Positions 27,664 through 35,980 of a DNA stretch of 38,543 bases are shown piece by piece (within the stretch, counting starts at the first letter, position 1; every line of letters starts with the position of its first letter). Below the pieces are notes generated by a model. That model was not told where the DNA came from. It did no database searches and saw only the letters and a list, made by a program, of their open reading frames with translations. Made by a program: the position numbers and the translations under genes. Origin of the DNA: Bifidobacterium breve (GTDB lineage: Bacteria; Actinomycetota; Thermoleophilia; Miltoncostaeales; Miltoncostaeaceae); contig CAMCDF010000002.1 in NCBI GenBank assembly GCA_945873475.1, positions 1-38,543 of the forward strand, in the 5' to 3' direction.

Positions 27664-28369
27664 GCTCGCGGGCCGCGCGCTCGGCAGCCCGCTCCTCCTC
27701 GGCCTGCACCATCTCGGCGAACCTGGCGATGATGTCCTCGGGCACCGGACCGTCCGGGGGATCCTCGATCTCCATGTAGGGCCGCGCGGGGGCCTCCTCG
27801 ACCTCGGCGATCACCGGCACCTCTCCCGTGGTCGACACGTCATCGGCCGCCACCTCGTCTGCAAGCCCCTTGTGCTCGCCCGTGGCGGCCAGGTCGTCCT
27901 CCTGGACCACCATCAGCTCGCCGGTGGCCTCGATGGGCTCCGGCCCATCGTCCACCGCGGCCTCCGGCTCGACCGGGGGCTCGGGATCCGGCTCCACCAG
28001 GGGCTCGGCTGCTGCCTCGGCCACCACCTCGGGCTCCGGATCGGGTTCCGCTTCAGGCTCGATGGGCTCGCCAAGCGCCCCGATGCTGGCGCCGAGGGGA
28101 GTGACCGTCTCGTCGAGGATCCCCGGCGCAGCCTCGGCCGGCAGCTCGGGCATGGGCACCTCGCCCACCTCGACGCCGTCGTCCTCAATGGCCACGCGGT
28201 ACCTGTCCACGTGCGGCGCGTGCACGAAGAGGATGCGGCGCCATTCGTCCTGTCCCGCCTGCTGGGCGGCGCCCATGCTGCGGAAGCGGCCCACCTCGCT
28301 GCGCTGAGCCTCGGCCGGGCTGCCCGGCACGCCCACCACCACCACGAGAAAGCGCTTTCTCACACCCAT
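27647..28369 (-). CDS. hypothetical protein with long acidic Pro/Glu-rich disordered region
   Basis: MGVRKRFLVVVVGVPGSPAEAQRSEVGRF then EPEAEPDPEPEVVAEAAAEPLVEPDPEPPVEPE; ATG 28369 preceded by TAGCAT-N7. Confidence 0.65.
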   Translation of the reverse strand: MGVRKRFLVVVVGVPGSPAEAQRSEVGRFRSMGAAQQAGQDEWRRILFVHAPHVDRYRVAIEDDGVEVGEVPMPELPAEAAPGILDETVTPLGASIGALGEPIEPEAEPDPEPEVVAEAAAEPLVEPDPEPPVEPEAAVDDGPEPIEATGELMVVQEDDLAATGEHKGLADEVAADDVSTTGEVPVIAEVEEAPARPYMEIEDPPDGPVPEDIIARFAEMVQAEEERAAERAARERGDAG

Positions 28370-28438
28370 TGCGGCCATGCTACCCCGTGGCCCGACGGCG
28401 GCGGGGCCACGGGGGGTATGTACCGATACTCTGGCGGG

Positions 28439-28921
28439 GTGAGTTCAGGTCCCTTCACGCACGTCGTCGCCTGTGTCGACGACTCTCCCGCGACCGAGTC
28501 GGTCATCCGCCTGGCGCAGTCGGTGATGGCCGCGGGCGGGCGCATCTCGGTGGTGCACGTGCTCGGTGGCCCGCCCTTCAGCGAGTCGTTCCTCGCGGCC
28601 ATCGGCACGGCGTTCGGCGGCACTCCGCTGGGCGACAATTCGGGAGCGCAGCGCGAGATCGCGCAGGGACTGCTCGAGACGGTCTGCGACGGCGTGGATG
28701 GCGCCCACCCGGTGCTGCTCGACCCGCACGACGCCGATTCCGCCCCCGACGCCGTGGTGCGATGGGCCGAGGACAACGACGTCGACTGCGTCGTGGCGGC
28801 CTCGCATGGCGACCCGCTCACCCGCGTCGTCAAGCTGGTGGGGTCGTTCAGCGGTTACCTCGCGCGGCACGCGCCCTGCCCGGTGATTCTGCTGCCCCCG
28901 GGAACCACCTCGACCGACTAG
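28439..28921 (+). CDS. universal stress protein (UspA family)
   Basis: FTHVVACVDDSPATESVIRLAQSVMAAGGRISVVHVL...DCVVAASHGDPLTRVVKLVGSFSGYLARHAPCPVILLPPG. Confidence 0.85.
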   Translation: MSSGPFTHVVACVDDSPATESVIRLAQSVMAAGGRISVVHVLGGPPFSESFLAAIGTAFGGTPLGDNSGAQREIAQGLLETVCDGVDGAHPVLLDPHDADSAPDAVVRWAEDNDVDCVVAASHGDPLTRVVKLVGSFSGYLARHAPCPVILLPPGTTSTD

Positions 28922-29679
28922 TCGGAACGCGGCGGCCGCGGGAAGAACCCGCTGGTGCGCCGCACATACTCCGCGTAGCCGGGCCTGCGCTGGGCGATGT
29001 CCTTCTCGAGCAGCCCTGCTCCCGAGACCTTCACCAGCAGCACGGTCATGAGGATGGGCCCGATGAACCCCCAGGCGCCCGCTCCGCTCTCGGCGGCGAT
29101 GAGGAAGATGCCCCACCACACCATGAAGTCGCCGAAGTAGTTCGGGTGGCGCGTGTAGCGCCACAGCCCGCTGTCGAGAACCTTGCCCTTGTTCGACGGG
29201 TCGGCCTTGAACCGCGCCAGCTGCCAGTCGCCTATCGACTCGAAGGCGAACCCGATTGCCCACGCCACCCCGCCGGCCGCCACCAGCCATCCCAGTCCGC
29301 GGTCGGGCACGGCGGCCAGCTGCACCGGCAGTGAGACGACCCACATCAGCACCCCCTGCAGCACGAAGATGGTGACCAGGCTGATGATCCAGAAGCTGGG
29401 GCCGCGCTTCTCGCGCATGGCCGCGTAGCGGAAGTCCTCGCCCTTGCCCGCGTTGCGCCACATCAGGTAGCCCGACAGGCGCAGCCCCCAGAGCCCGACC
29501 AGCACCAGGATGAGCAGGCGCCGGCCCTCGTCGCCATCGCCCGCGACGAACGCGGTGATGGCCACGGCCACGAATCCCAGCGGCCACACGGGATCAATGA
29601 CGCTGGCATCGCGCAGCGCCAGGCTGATGAGCCAGGTGATGACGACGATCGCCAGGACGACGATGGCCGACGTGAGCAT
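28918..29679 (-). CDS. DUF1295 family membrane protein
   Basis: LDSGLWRYTRHPNYFGDFMVWWGIFLIAAESG...LLEKDIAQRRPGYAEYVRRTSGFFPRPPR. Confidence 0.9.
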   Translation of the reverse strand: MLTSAIVVLAIVVITWLISLALRDASVIDPVWPLGFVAVAITAFVAGDGDEGRRLLILVLVGLWGLRLSGYLMWRNAGKGEDFRYAAMREKRGPSFWIISLVTIFVLQGVLMWVVSLPVQLAAVPDRGLGWLVAAGGVAWAIGFAFESIGDWQLARFKADPSNKGKVLDSGLWRYTRHPNYFGDFMVWWGIFLIAAESGAGAWGFIGPILMTVLLVKVSGAGLLEKDIAQRRPGYAEYVRRTSGFFPRPPRSD

Positions 29680-29737
29680 GATGGCGCCGTATCCGATGGG
29701 GGGAGAATCGCACGCCGCGGCCGGTTACGCTCGCCGT

Positions 29738-30781
29738 GTGGAGCCCTGGTACATCCGGCTGGTCGAAGACCACGACGTGCCGCGTCCGCTGCTGCTGGCC
29801 GCAATCCGTGCGCGCGTGGCCACGCGGCTGCGTCGCGAGCGGCGCGGCGGCACCGATGCCGTCAGTGAGCGTGCCCGCGCGCTGCGCCGCCGAATGGCCG
29901 AGTCACCGGTGGCCGTCCGGGCCGACGCGGCGAACGAGCAGCACTACGAGGTGCCGGCCGAGTTCTTCGAGCTCTGCCTCGGACCGAGGCTGAAGTACTC
30001 GTCGTGTCTTTACCCGCCGGGCATCGATGACCTGGGCCTGGCCGAGGAGGCCATGCTGGCCCTCACCTGCGACCGCGCGCAGCTGGAGGATGGCCAGGAC
30101 ATTCTCGAGCTCGGCTGCGGCTGGGGGTCCCTCACCCTGTGGATGGCCGAGCAGTACCCCGCCAGCCGCATCACCGCCGTCAGCAACTCCGCGGGGCAGC
30201 GTCAGTACATCGAGCGGCAGGCCGCGGCGCGCGGGCTCTCGAACGTGACCGTCATCACGTCGGATGTCACGGTGCTCGAGATGCCCGACGGCGCGTTCGA
30301 CCGGGTTGTCAGCGTGGAGATGCTCGAGCACGTGAAGAACCACCACGCGCTGTTTGCGCGCATCCACCGCTGGCTGCGGCAGGACGGCCTGTTCTTCGTG
30401 CACGTGTTCACGCACCGCGACATCGCGTTCGAGTTCAGCGAGGACGACCGCAGCGACTGGATCGGCCGCCACTTCTTCACCGGCGGCACCATGCCTTCGG
30501 ACGACCTGCTGCTGCACGCGGCCACGGGCGAGTTCGCCGTGGTCGACCACTGGCGGGTGTCGGGTCGCCACTACGAGAAGACGGCCCTGCACTGGGACGA
30601 CAACCTGGTCGCGCATCGCGACGAGGCCGTGGCCATCATGGATCGCGACCACCCGGGCGAGGGGGAGAGGTGGTTCCGCCGCTGGCGGCTGTTCTTCCTC
30701 GCCTGCGCCGGGCTGTGGGGCTACTCAGGCGGCGACGAGTTCATGGTGTCGCACTACCTGTTCTCACCGCTGCCGGACTAG
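29738..30781 (+). CDS. cyclopropane-fatty-acyl-phospholipid synthase family methyltransferase
   Basis: HYEVPAEFFELCLGPRLKYSSCLY, LELGCGWGSLTLWMAEQYP, VVSVEMLEHVKNH, WRVSGRHYEKTALHWDDN. Confidence 0.92.
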   Translation: MEPWYIRLVEDHDVPRPLLLAAIRARVATRLRRERRGGTDAVSERARALRRRMAESPVAVRADAANEQHYEVPAEFFELCLGPRLKYSSCLYPPGIDDLGLAEEAMLALTCDRAQLEDGQDILELGCGWGSLTLWMAEQYPASRITAVSNSAGQRQYIERQAAARGLSNVTVITSDVTVLEMPDGAFDRVVSVEMLEHVKNHHALFARIHRWLRQDGLFFVHVFTHRDIAFEFSEDDRSDWIGRHFFTGGTMPSDDLLLHAATGEFAVVDHWRVSGRHYEKTALHWDDNLVAHRDEAVAIMDRDHPGEGERWFRRWRLFFLACAGLWGYSGGDEFMVSHYLFSPLPD

Positions 30782-32109
30782 CCGGGCGCCGGCGGCTGCG
30801 TGCCGCCCGGCGGGGGGGCGGGCGGGGGCGCCTGCACGCCGCCCGGTGGGGGCGGGGCGGGCACGGGTGTTGCCGGCTCGGGCGTGGTGACCGGCGTCGG
30901 TGTGGTGGTGGGCTGGTCCTTGGCCGGCGGGGTGGTGTCCGACACCCTGAAGCTGCGGGCGTTCATGAGTCCGCTGGGCCAGTACGTGGGCAGCCACGAG
31001 ATGCTCACGCCCCCACGGCCACCTGACGAGTGGATGATCCACTTGTTGCCCAGGCTTATCGACATGTGTGAGGCCTGGTTCATGGGCGTCCTGCGCCCGG
31101 AGCCGCCGAAGAAGACGAGGTCGCCCGCCCGCGCGGCCTGCCACGCGATGCGCTTGCCCCGCTTGCCCACGTTCATGGTGTAGGTGGTGCGCCCGCTGGG
31201 CATGTTGATGGCCGCCTCGGCGGCGCGGTCGCCGGTGGTCCACACGTACCAGACGATTCCCGAGCAGTCGAAGCCCCCTGCCGCCTGGGGGTCGAGCGGG
31301 GAGTTCTGGTCGGTCCACTCGCCGCCCCACACGTACGGATTGCCCACCAGTGCCAGTGCGCGCTGCACGGTGGGCACGAACATGGGGTCGACCGCCGGGA
31401 TGCGGAACGCCTGCAGGGCGCGCACCGACGAGGGCAGGCCGCCGCGGCGTATGGCCCGGCCGCGGGCCGCCATGAGCACAAGGTCTGCCAGGCGGATGGG
31501 CTGCGAGTCGTGACGCTCGAGCGCGTCGTCGCTCGCCGGGTAGTTGCGGCGCAGCCCGGCCTCGCGCGCGGTGATGGAGGTGGCAAAGCCCTCGGGCAGC
31601 ACGAACCGGCGCCCAGCGCCGTCGCGGAACTGGCCGAGGCGCGAGACCGCGCGGCCCATGCCCAGCCCCAGCGTCCATGCCTGGTTGGCATCGCGCCCGA
31701 TGAGCGGGGCGTCGAGGGCCACGGCGCCGCCGGGCGCCGCAAGCCAGCCCCTCTCCACCGCGCGCTTCGCCGCGGCTCCCTGTGGGTCGTCTGCCGCGAC
31801 GTCGTTCCATGCCGCGCCGATGGGCCCTGCCGGCAGGCCCAGCACCGGCTGCATGAGAACCACAAGATCGCGGCGCGTGGCGTCACGCGAGAGCGCGACG
31901 GCGTCCCTGGGGCCGGCCCACATGCGCGCCTTCGCGAGATCGCGCGCGGCCTCCTCGGCGAACCGGAACGCGGCGGCCGGAACCGGCCCGCCCGTGGGCG
32001 GTGTCTGCGCGAGGGCGACCGCCGTGAGCGATCCGATCGCGATGAGAGGCGCGGCAACGGTCGTGGCGACGATCGCGCGGCGCCGCGGTGTGCGACGAGG
32101 GCCCGTCAT
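30778..32109 (-). CDS. secreted NlpC/P60 peptidase with C-terminal Pro-rich tail
   Basis: N-terminal signal-like segment; GNPYVWGGEWT...GGFDCSGIVWYVW...ARAGDLVFFGGSG...SHMSISLGNKWIIHSSG. Confidence 0.88.
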   Translation of the reverse strand: MTGPRRTPRRRAIVATTVAAPLIAIGSLTAVALAQTPPTGGPVPAAAFRFAEEAARDLAKARMWAGPRDAVALSRDATRRDLVVLMQPVLGLPAGPIGAAWNDVAADDPQGAAAKRAVERGWLAAPGGAVALDAPLIGRDANQAWTLGLGMGRAVSRLGQFRDGAGRRFVLPEGFATSITAREAGLRRNYPASDDALERHDSQPIRLADLVLMAARGRAIRRGGLPSSVRALQAFRIPAVDPMFVPTVQRALALVGNPYVWGGEWTDQNSPLDPQAAGGFDCSGIVWYVWTTGDRAAEAAINMPSGRTTYTMNVGKRGKRIAWQAARAGDLVFFGGSGRRTPMNQASHMSISLGNKWIIHSSGGRGGVSISWLPTYWPSGLMNARSFRVSDTTPPAKDQPTTTPTPVTTPEPATPVPAPPPPGGVQAPPPAPPPGGTQPPAPG

Positions 32110-32218
32110 GAGGGAGGAGAGGCTAGACCCGCCGTGCGGTCCCCGGGGTTGCGATGGAACACCTGTCGACGATTCGCAACATGTCCTGCATATCGCCCTG
32201 ACGCAGCAGGACCGCCGC

Positions 32219-34027
32219 CTACCGGCTTGAGCGCAACTCCCTCAGGTTCTGCGCCAGCAGCACCACGGCGCCGACGAGCAGCAGAACCCCCAGCGTGAGG
32301 CGCCATTCCTGTACGAGGCCGACCACCACGGATGCGCCCACGATCACGATGATCGCCCACCCGAGGAACGCCAGCAGCCTGCCCCTGGCGAGCGACTCGA
32401 AGCCCACCACCACGAGCACGCCCACCAGCGCACCGAACCAGTAGTAGCCCGAGTCGTTGCCGACCAGCAGCCAGATGACGATGGCGATGATGAGGGGCGT
32501 GCTGATGGCGGCCCAGATGCGCAGCAGGCGGCTTCGCACCTTGCTGGTGGGCACGTCGGACCCGGCTGTCTCGAGCGCGGCCACGGCCGCCTCGCCCAGA
32601 TGGGCCCTGGGCGACTCGACGGGAAGACCGTCCTGCTCGGCCGCGTCCAGCGCATCGAGTTCCGCCGTGAGGTGGCGTCGCTCATCCCGCAGTGCGAACA
32701 ACGACTGGTCGTGCGCCACGAGGGCCTCGCGCCTCTTCCCGGCGATCTCGGCCGTGATGGTGTCCGCTTCCAGCGCCCGCAGTTCGGCGACCTCGTGACG
32801 GGCGACCTCGCGCTCGGCCTGCACCTCGGCGTCGATGTCGCGTATCCGGGCCTGCACGGCTGCCCGCCGTGCGGCGATGGCGGCATCGGCGGCTGCGGGG
32901 TCGGGGTCGACCTTCTGCATGCCGGCCCAGCCGAGGGGGTCCTCCCAGCGCATGCGGTCGATGCCGTCGCGCTCGTGCTTGGGCCCGGTGGGCGCCGACT
33001 CGCCGCCGAACGGATCGCGCGAATCACGCCCCCAGCGGCCGCTGAAGTCGCGCACCCACGGCGTGTGGTCATCGATGAGCACCGGCTGCCAGTCGCGGTC
33101 GCCCCCCGGGCCCACCGCCACGCCGTCACCGCGGTGGTAGTCGATGAACGGCACACCGAGGCCCTCTTCCAGCTGCGAGTGCTCGCTCCACGGCGTGATC
33201 TTCCTGAAGACCCGGCGCAGGGCGTTGATGAACCCGCGCATCACGGGGGGGTCCACCCGCACGGCCTCGTCCACCGACCGCGGTGCATGGGAGTGCGACC
33301 CCGCCCCGGGGTACGCCACGATGTGGCCGTCGACCCACTCGAGGTCGGGGTCGTCGACGCGGCGCCTGAGGCCGTCGCCCTCGGCATCGTGCGACGAGAA
33401 GGCCACCCAGCGCGGCTCGAGTTCGCCGTGCCGGCCAGGCGCCAGGAAGATGATGATGTTCTCCCAGTCGGCCTCGTGGTCGTTGATGCCGTGGAACGAC
33501 GAGCGCCAGTCGTTCATGGGGTAGAAGAACCAGTACTGCAGGATCGTCCAGCCGGCCTCGCGCGATACCCGGCCGTAGTACGGGGTGCCGGCCGCCGCGA
33601 TCTGCTCGCGGTAGGTGATCTCCGCCGCCGCCACGCTGCCGCGGGGAACGCGGCCACGGAACAGCAGCGTGAGGCGGAACAGGGCGTCGAAGATGCGGCT
33701 GGTGATGCCGACCTCCGAGAAGCGGCTGCCACCGCGCATGGGCTCGCCGTGGCCCTCGCGCCGCCACTCGCGGAACTCGCGGCGGCTCAGCGGGTGCTCC
33801 ACGTAGAGCAGGTGCAGCGTGTCGCCGCGGTGCTCGCGTGCGATTTGCGCCAGCACGTCGAGGTCGAGGCCACCCGCCTCGACAAGCTTCACGTCGCTGT
33901 CGTCGTCGCGGCGCATCCACAGCGAGCACGCGCGCACGTAGGCGTCGGCGTCGGATGGCAGGAACAACTCCACCCGGTTGAACCGCAGGATGGGTTCGAA
34001 GCGACGAAGCAGCTGCAGGTCGTCCAC
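32219..34027 (-). CDS. Vps62/NPP1-like domain + coiled coil + C-terminal multi-TM membrane protein
   Basis: LQYWFFYPMNDWRSSFHGINDHEADWENIIIFL resembles the Vps62/NPP1-type HEGDWE region; Glu/Arg/Ala-rich coiled-coil-like segment; hydrophobic C-terminal segments. Confidence 0.6.
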   Translation of the reverse strand: MDDLQLLRRFEPILRFNRVELFLPSDADAYVRACSLWMRRDDDSDVKLVEAGGLDLDVLAQIAREHRGDTLHLLYVEHPLSRREFREWRREGHGEPMRGGSRFSEVGITSRIFDALFRLTLLFRGRVPRGSVAAAEITYREQIAAAGTPYYGRVSREAGWTILQYWFFYPMNDWRSSFHGINDHEADWENIIIFLAPGRHGELEPRWVAFSSHDAEGDGLRRRVDDPDLEWVDGHIVAYPGAGSHSHAPRSVDEAVRVDPPVMRGFINALRRVFRKITPWSEHSQLEEGLGVPFIDYHRGDGVAVGPGGDRDWQPVLIDDHTPWVRDFSGRWGRDSRDPFGGESAPTGPKHERDGIDRMRWEDPLGWAGMQKVDPDPAAADAAIAARRAAVQARIRDIDAEVQAEREVARHEVAELRALEADTITAEIAGKRREALVAHDQSLFALRDERRHLTAELDALDAAEQDGLPVESPRAHLGEAAVAALETAGSDVPTSKVRSRLLRIWAAISTPLIIAIVIWLLVGNDSGYYWFGALVGVLVVVGFESLARGRLLAFLGWAIIVIVGASVVVGLVQEWRLTLGVLLLVGAVVLLAQNLRELRSSR

Positions 34028-34085
34028 GGGGTCACACTAGGGGAGCCGCGCTCTGCGCCGCCGGGGCCGCCGCTAGCGTTGGGCC

Positions 34086-34511
34086 ATGAACATCACCCGC
34101 CTCAGCGGCCTTGCTGCCGCCACACTCCTGTCCGCCGCGCTGCTCGTCGGCTGTGGGTCATCGTCTGATGCCACGACCGCCGCCGACACCACGGCCGCCA
34201 CCTCGACCGCGACGTCCACCGGCGAGAAGGTCGGCGGCATCGCAACCTGCGACGCCGCATCCATCACCAAGGCCGCCCAGGGCACCGAGACCACGCCCGT
34301 GGCCCTGGCCCAGCCCGACTCCTTCAAGTGCGCCGATGGCTGGGCGTACGCCTTCGTGAACGTTGGCGAGGGCGAGTCGCAGTACACGGCCACCCAGGTG
34401 TTCCAGGCAGAGGGCCAGTTCTGGATTCCCAAGGACCGCGCGAAGGTGTGCACGGCCCCGGGCAACGAGGTGCCGGCCTCGATCTACCAGGACGCCTGCG
34501 AGACGAACTAG
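34086..34511 (+). CDS. small lipoprotein
   Basis: Signal peptide with lipobox LLVGC followed by a Ser/Thr/Ala-rich linker. Confidence 0.8.
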   Translation: MNITRLSGLAAATLLSAALLVGCGSSSDATTAADTTAATSTATSTGEKVGGIATCDAASITKAAQGTETTPVALAQPDSFKCADGWAYAFVNVGEGESQYTATQVFQAEGQFWIPKDRAKVCTAPGNEVPASIYQDACETN

Positions 34512-34640
34512 GCGCTTCCATGCGGGCCGCGCCGGGATGGTGCGGCCCGCATGCGGCGCCCCGGCGCCGGACCGACCGTTCTCCGCATTTCGGACCCTCC
34601 CGCATGTAGCGTCGCGCCACGACGACGACGGGGGTGTTCG

Positions 34641-35120
34641 TTGAGACTCGAGCCGCTGTACCGCGTGACCTTCCGGTATCCCGATGGGGGTCATGGAACC
34701 GTCCTCGAGGGCGAGGCCGGTAGCGAGGGCCACTACTTCTTCGTGGCCGAGGGCGAGGTGACCGGGCGCATCGCGGGTCGCATGCAGGCGGCCAACCACC
34801 CCCGCTCGCGCATCGACAAGAACGCGCTCCCCAACATCCAGGGCGCGATCACCACCGACGACGGCGCCACGATCATCTTCGACTGGCACGGCTTCGCGCG
34901 TCCCGCGCCGCCGTCGCCGCGGCAGATCGTGGTGTCGGGCACGCACACCACCGGAGACGAGCGCTACTCGTGGCTCAACAACGTGGTGTGCGTGGGCTGC
35001 GGCGAGATCCGCCCGCAGGACGACTCCGGCGGCGCCCGCAACGTGGTGGGCGGTCGCATCGACTTCGTCATCGAATTCTCTGAGCTCATCTGGGAGCCCA
35101 TCGACCAACAGGAGGCCTGA
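34641..35120 (+). CDS. DUF3237-like protein (probable TTG start)
   Basis: RLEPLYRVTFRYPDG...GAITTDDGATIIFDWHGFA...ERYSWLNNVVCVGCGEI; coupled TGATG to the next gene. Confidence 0.55.
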   Translation: MRLEPLYRVTFRYPDGGHGTVLEGEAGSEGHYFFVAEGEVTGRIAGRMQAANHPRSRIDKNALPNIQGAITTDDGATIIFDWHGFARPAPPSPRQIVVSGTHTTGDERYSWLNNVVCVGCGEIRPQDDSGGARNVVGGRIDFVIEFSELIWEPIDQQEA

Positions 35121-35416
35121 TGTTCCTGCTGCGCGCCACGTACAACCGCCCCATCGAAGAGGTCGACCAGCTCCTCGAGGGTCACAAGGCCTGGATCATG
35201 AAGAACTTCGATGAGGGCCGCATCCTTCTGACCGCCCGTCAGGTTCCCCTGGTCGGCGGCATCATCCTCGCCCGCGGCGAGAGCGTCGAGGAGATGTGGG
35301 CCATGCTGGAGGAGGACCCCTTCAAGACCTCCGGGATGGCCGACTACGAGGTGCTCGAGTACGCGCCGGTACGCGCGGCAGAGGGCGTCGAGGGGTTGCT
35401 CGAGCCCGACGCCTGA
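35120..35416 (+). CDS. YciI-like protein
   Basis: MFLLRATYNRPIEEVDQLLEGHKAWIMKNFDEGRILLTARQ...FKTSGMADYEVLEYAPVRA. Confidence 0.8.
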   Translation: MFLLRATYNRPIEEVDQLLEGHKAWIMKNFDEGRILLTARQVPLVGGIILARGESVEEMWAMLEEDPFKTSGMADYEVLEYAPVRAAEGVEGLLEPDA

Positions 35417-35587
35417 TCGGCACGCCGCCCGCGGGAGGCGCGCCGGGCTCAACGTGACAGGCGCGCGCGCGTGATCGCGCCGCGCTCGTCGCGGCCTCGC
35501 GGGTGACGGTCGTCGCCGCACCGCGGTCCGGCGGGCCCGCGTCACCGGCTAGCCTCCGGGGCGACCTCGACCCCGACGGACGCCCGC

Positions 35588-35680
35588 GTGCAGATGATCC
35601 GGTTCAGCACCATTGTTGTCGTCGTCGGCCCCTCGGACCGCTCTGTGGCCCGGGGCGGCTGCGGCAGGGTGCCGCGCTGA
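35588..35680 (+). CDS. possible 30-aa upstream ORF coupled to the membrane protein gene
   Basis: GTG...TGA reads MQMIRFSTIVVVVGPSDRSVARGGCGRVPR; its TGA overlaps the next ATG (TGATG); TAGCCT lies upstream in GGCTAGCCTCC. Confidence 0.3.
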   Translation: MQMIRFSTIVVVVGPSDRSVARGGCGRVPR

Positions 35681-35970
35681 TGCACCGTTTGGTGCAGGGC
35701 TACCGGCGCCTGCGCGGCCTGTCATGGCCCAAGGGCTATCCGATCGCGCAGTTCCCCAACCCGCCGCTGCTCATCGGGCTGCTGGCGCTGCTCCTGCGCT
35801 ACCTCACCAGTGGCGCCCTGGCCGATGCGTTCGCCGCGATCGCCTACGTATTCATCGGCGTCTGGGCGTACCTCGAACTGACCGCAGGGGTCAACCTGTT
35901 CCGCCGTGTGCTGGGCCTTGCCGGGCTCATCTACATCGTGGTGGTCATCGCCCAGCGCTTCGGCGCGTAG
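35680..35970 (+). CDS. small integral membrane protein (96 aa)
   Basis: Hydrophobic segments PPLLIGLLALLLRYLTSGALADAFAAIAYVFIGVWAYLEL...GLAGLIYIVVVIA. Confidence 0.7.
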   Translation: MHRLVQGYRRLRGLSWPKGYPIAQFPNPPLLIGLLALLLRYLTSGALADAFAAIAYVFIGVWAYLELTAGVNLFRRVLGLAGLIYIVVVIAQRFGA

Positions 35971-35980
35971 GGCGGCGGGA

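Noticed and set aside
30778-30960. G/C-rich repetitive tract at the end of the NlpC/P60 gene
   Set aside because: Explained as coding for a Pro/Gly/Thr-rich cell-wall tail; no precise repeat unit.
34086-34511. antisense ORFs (34073..34465 and 34158..35108, minus) over the lipoprotein gene
   Set aside because: The plus strand has a clear signal peptide and lipobox; minus frames are shadows.
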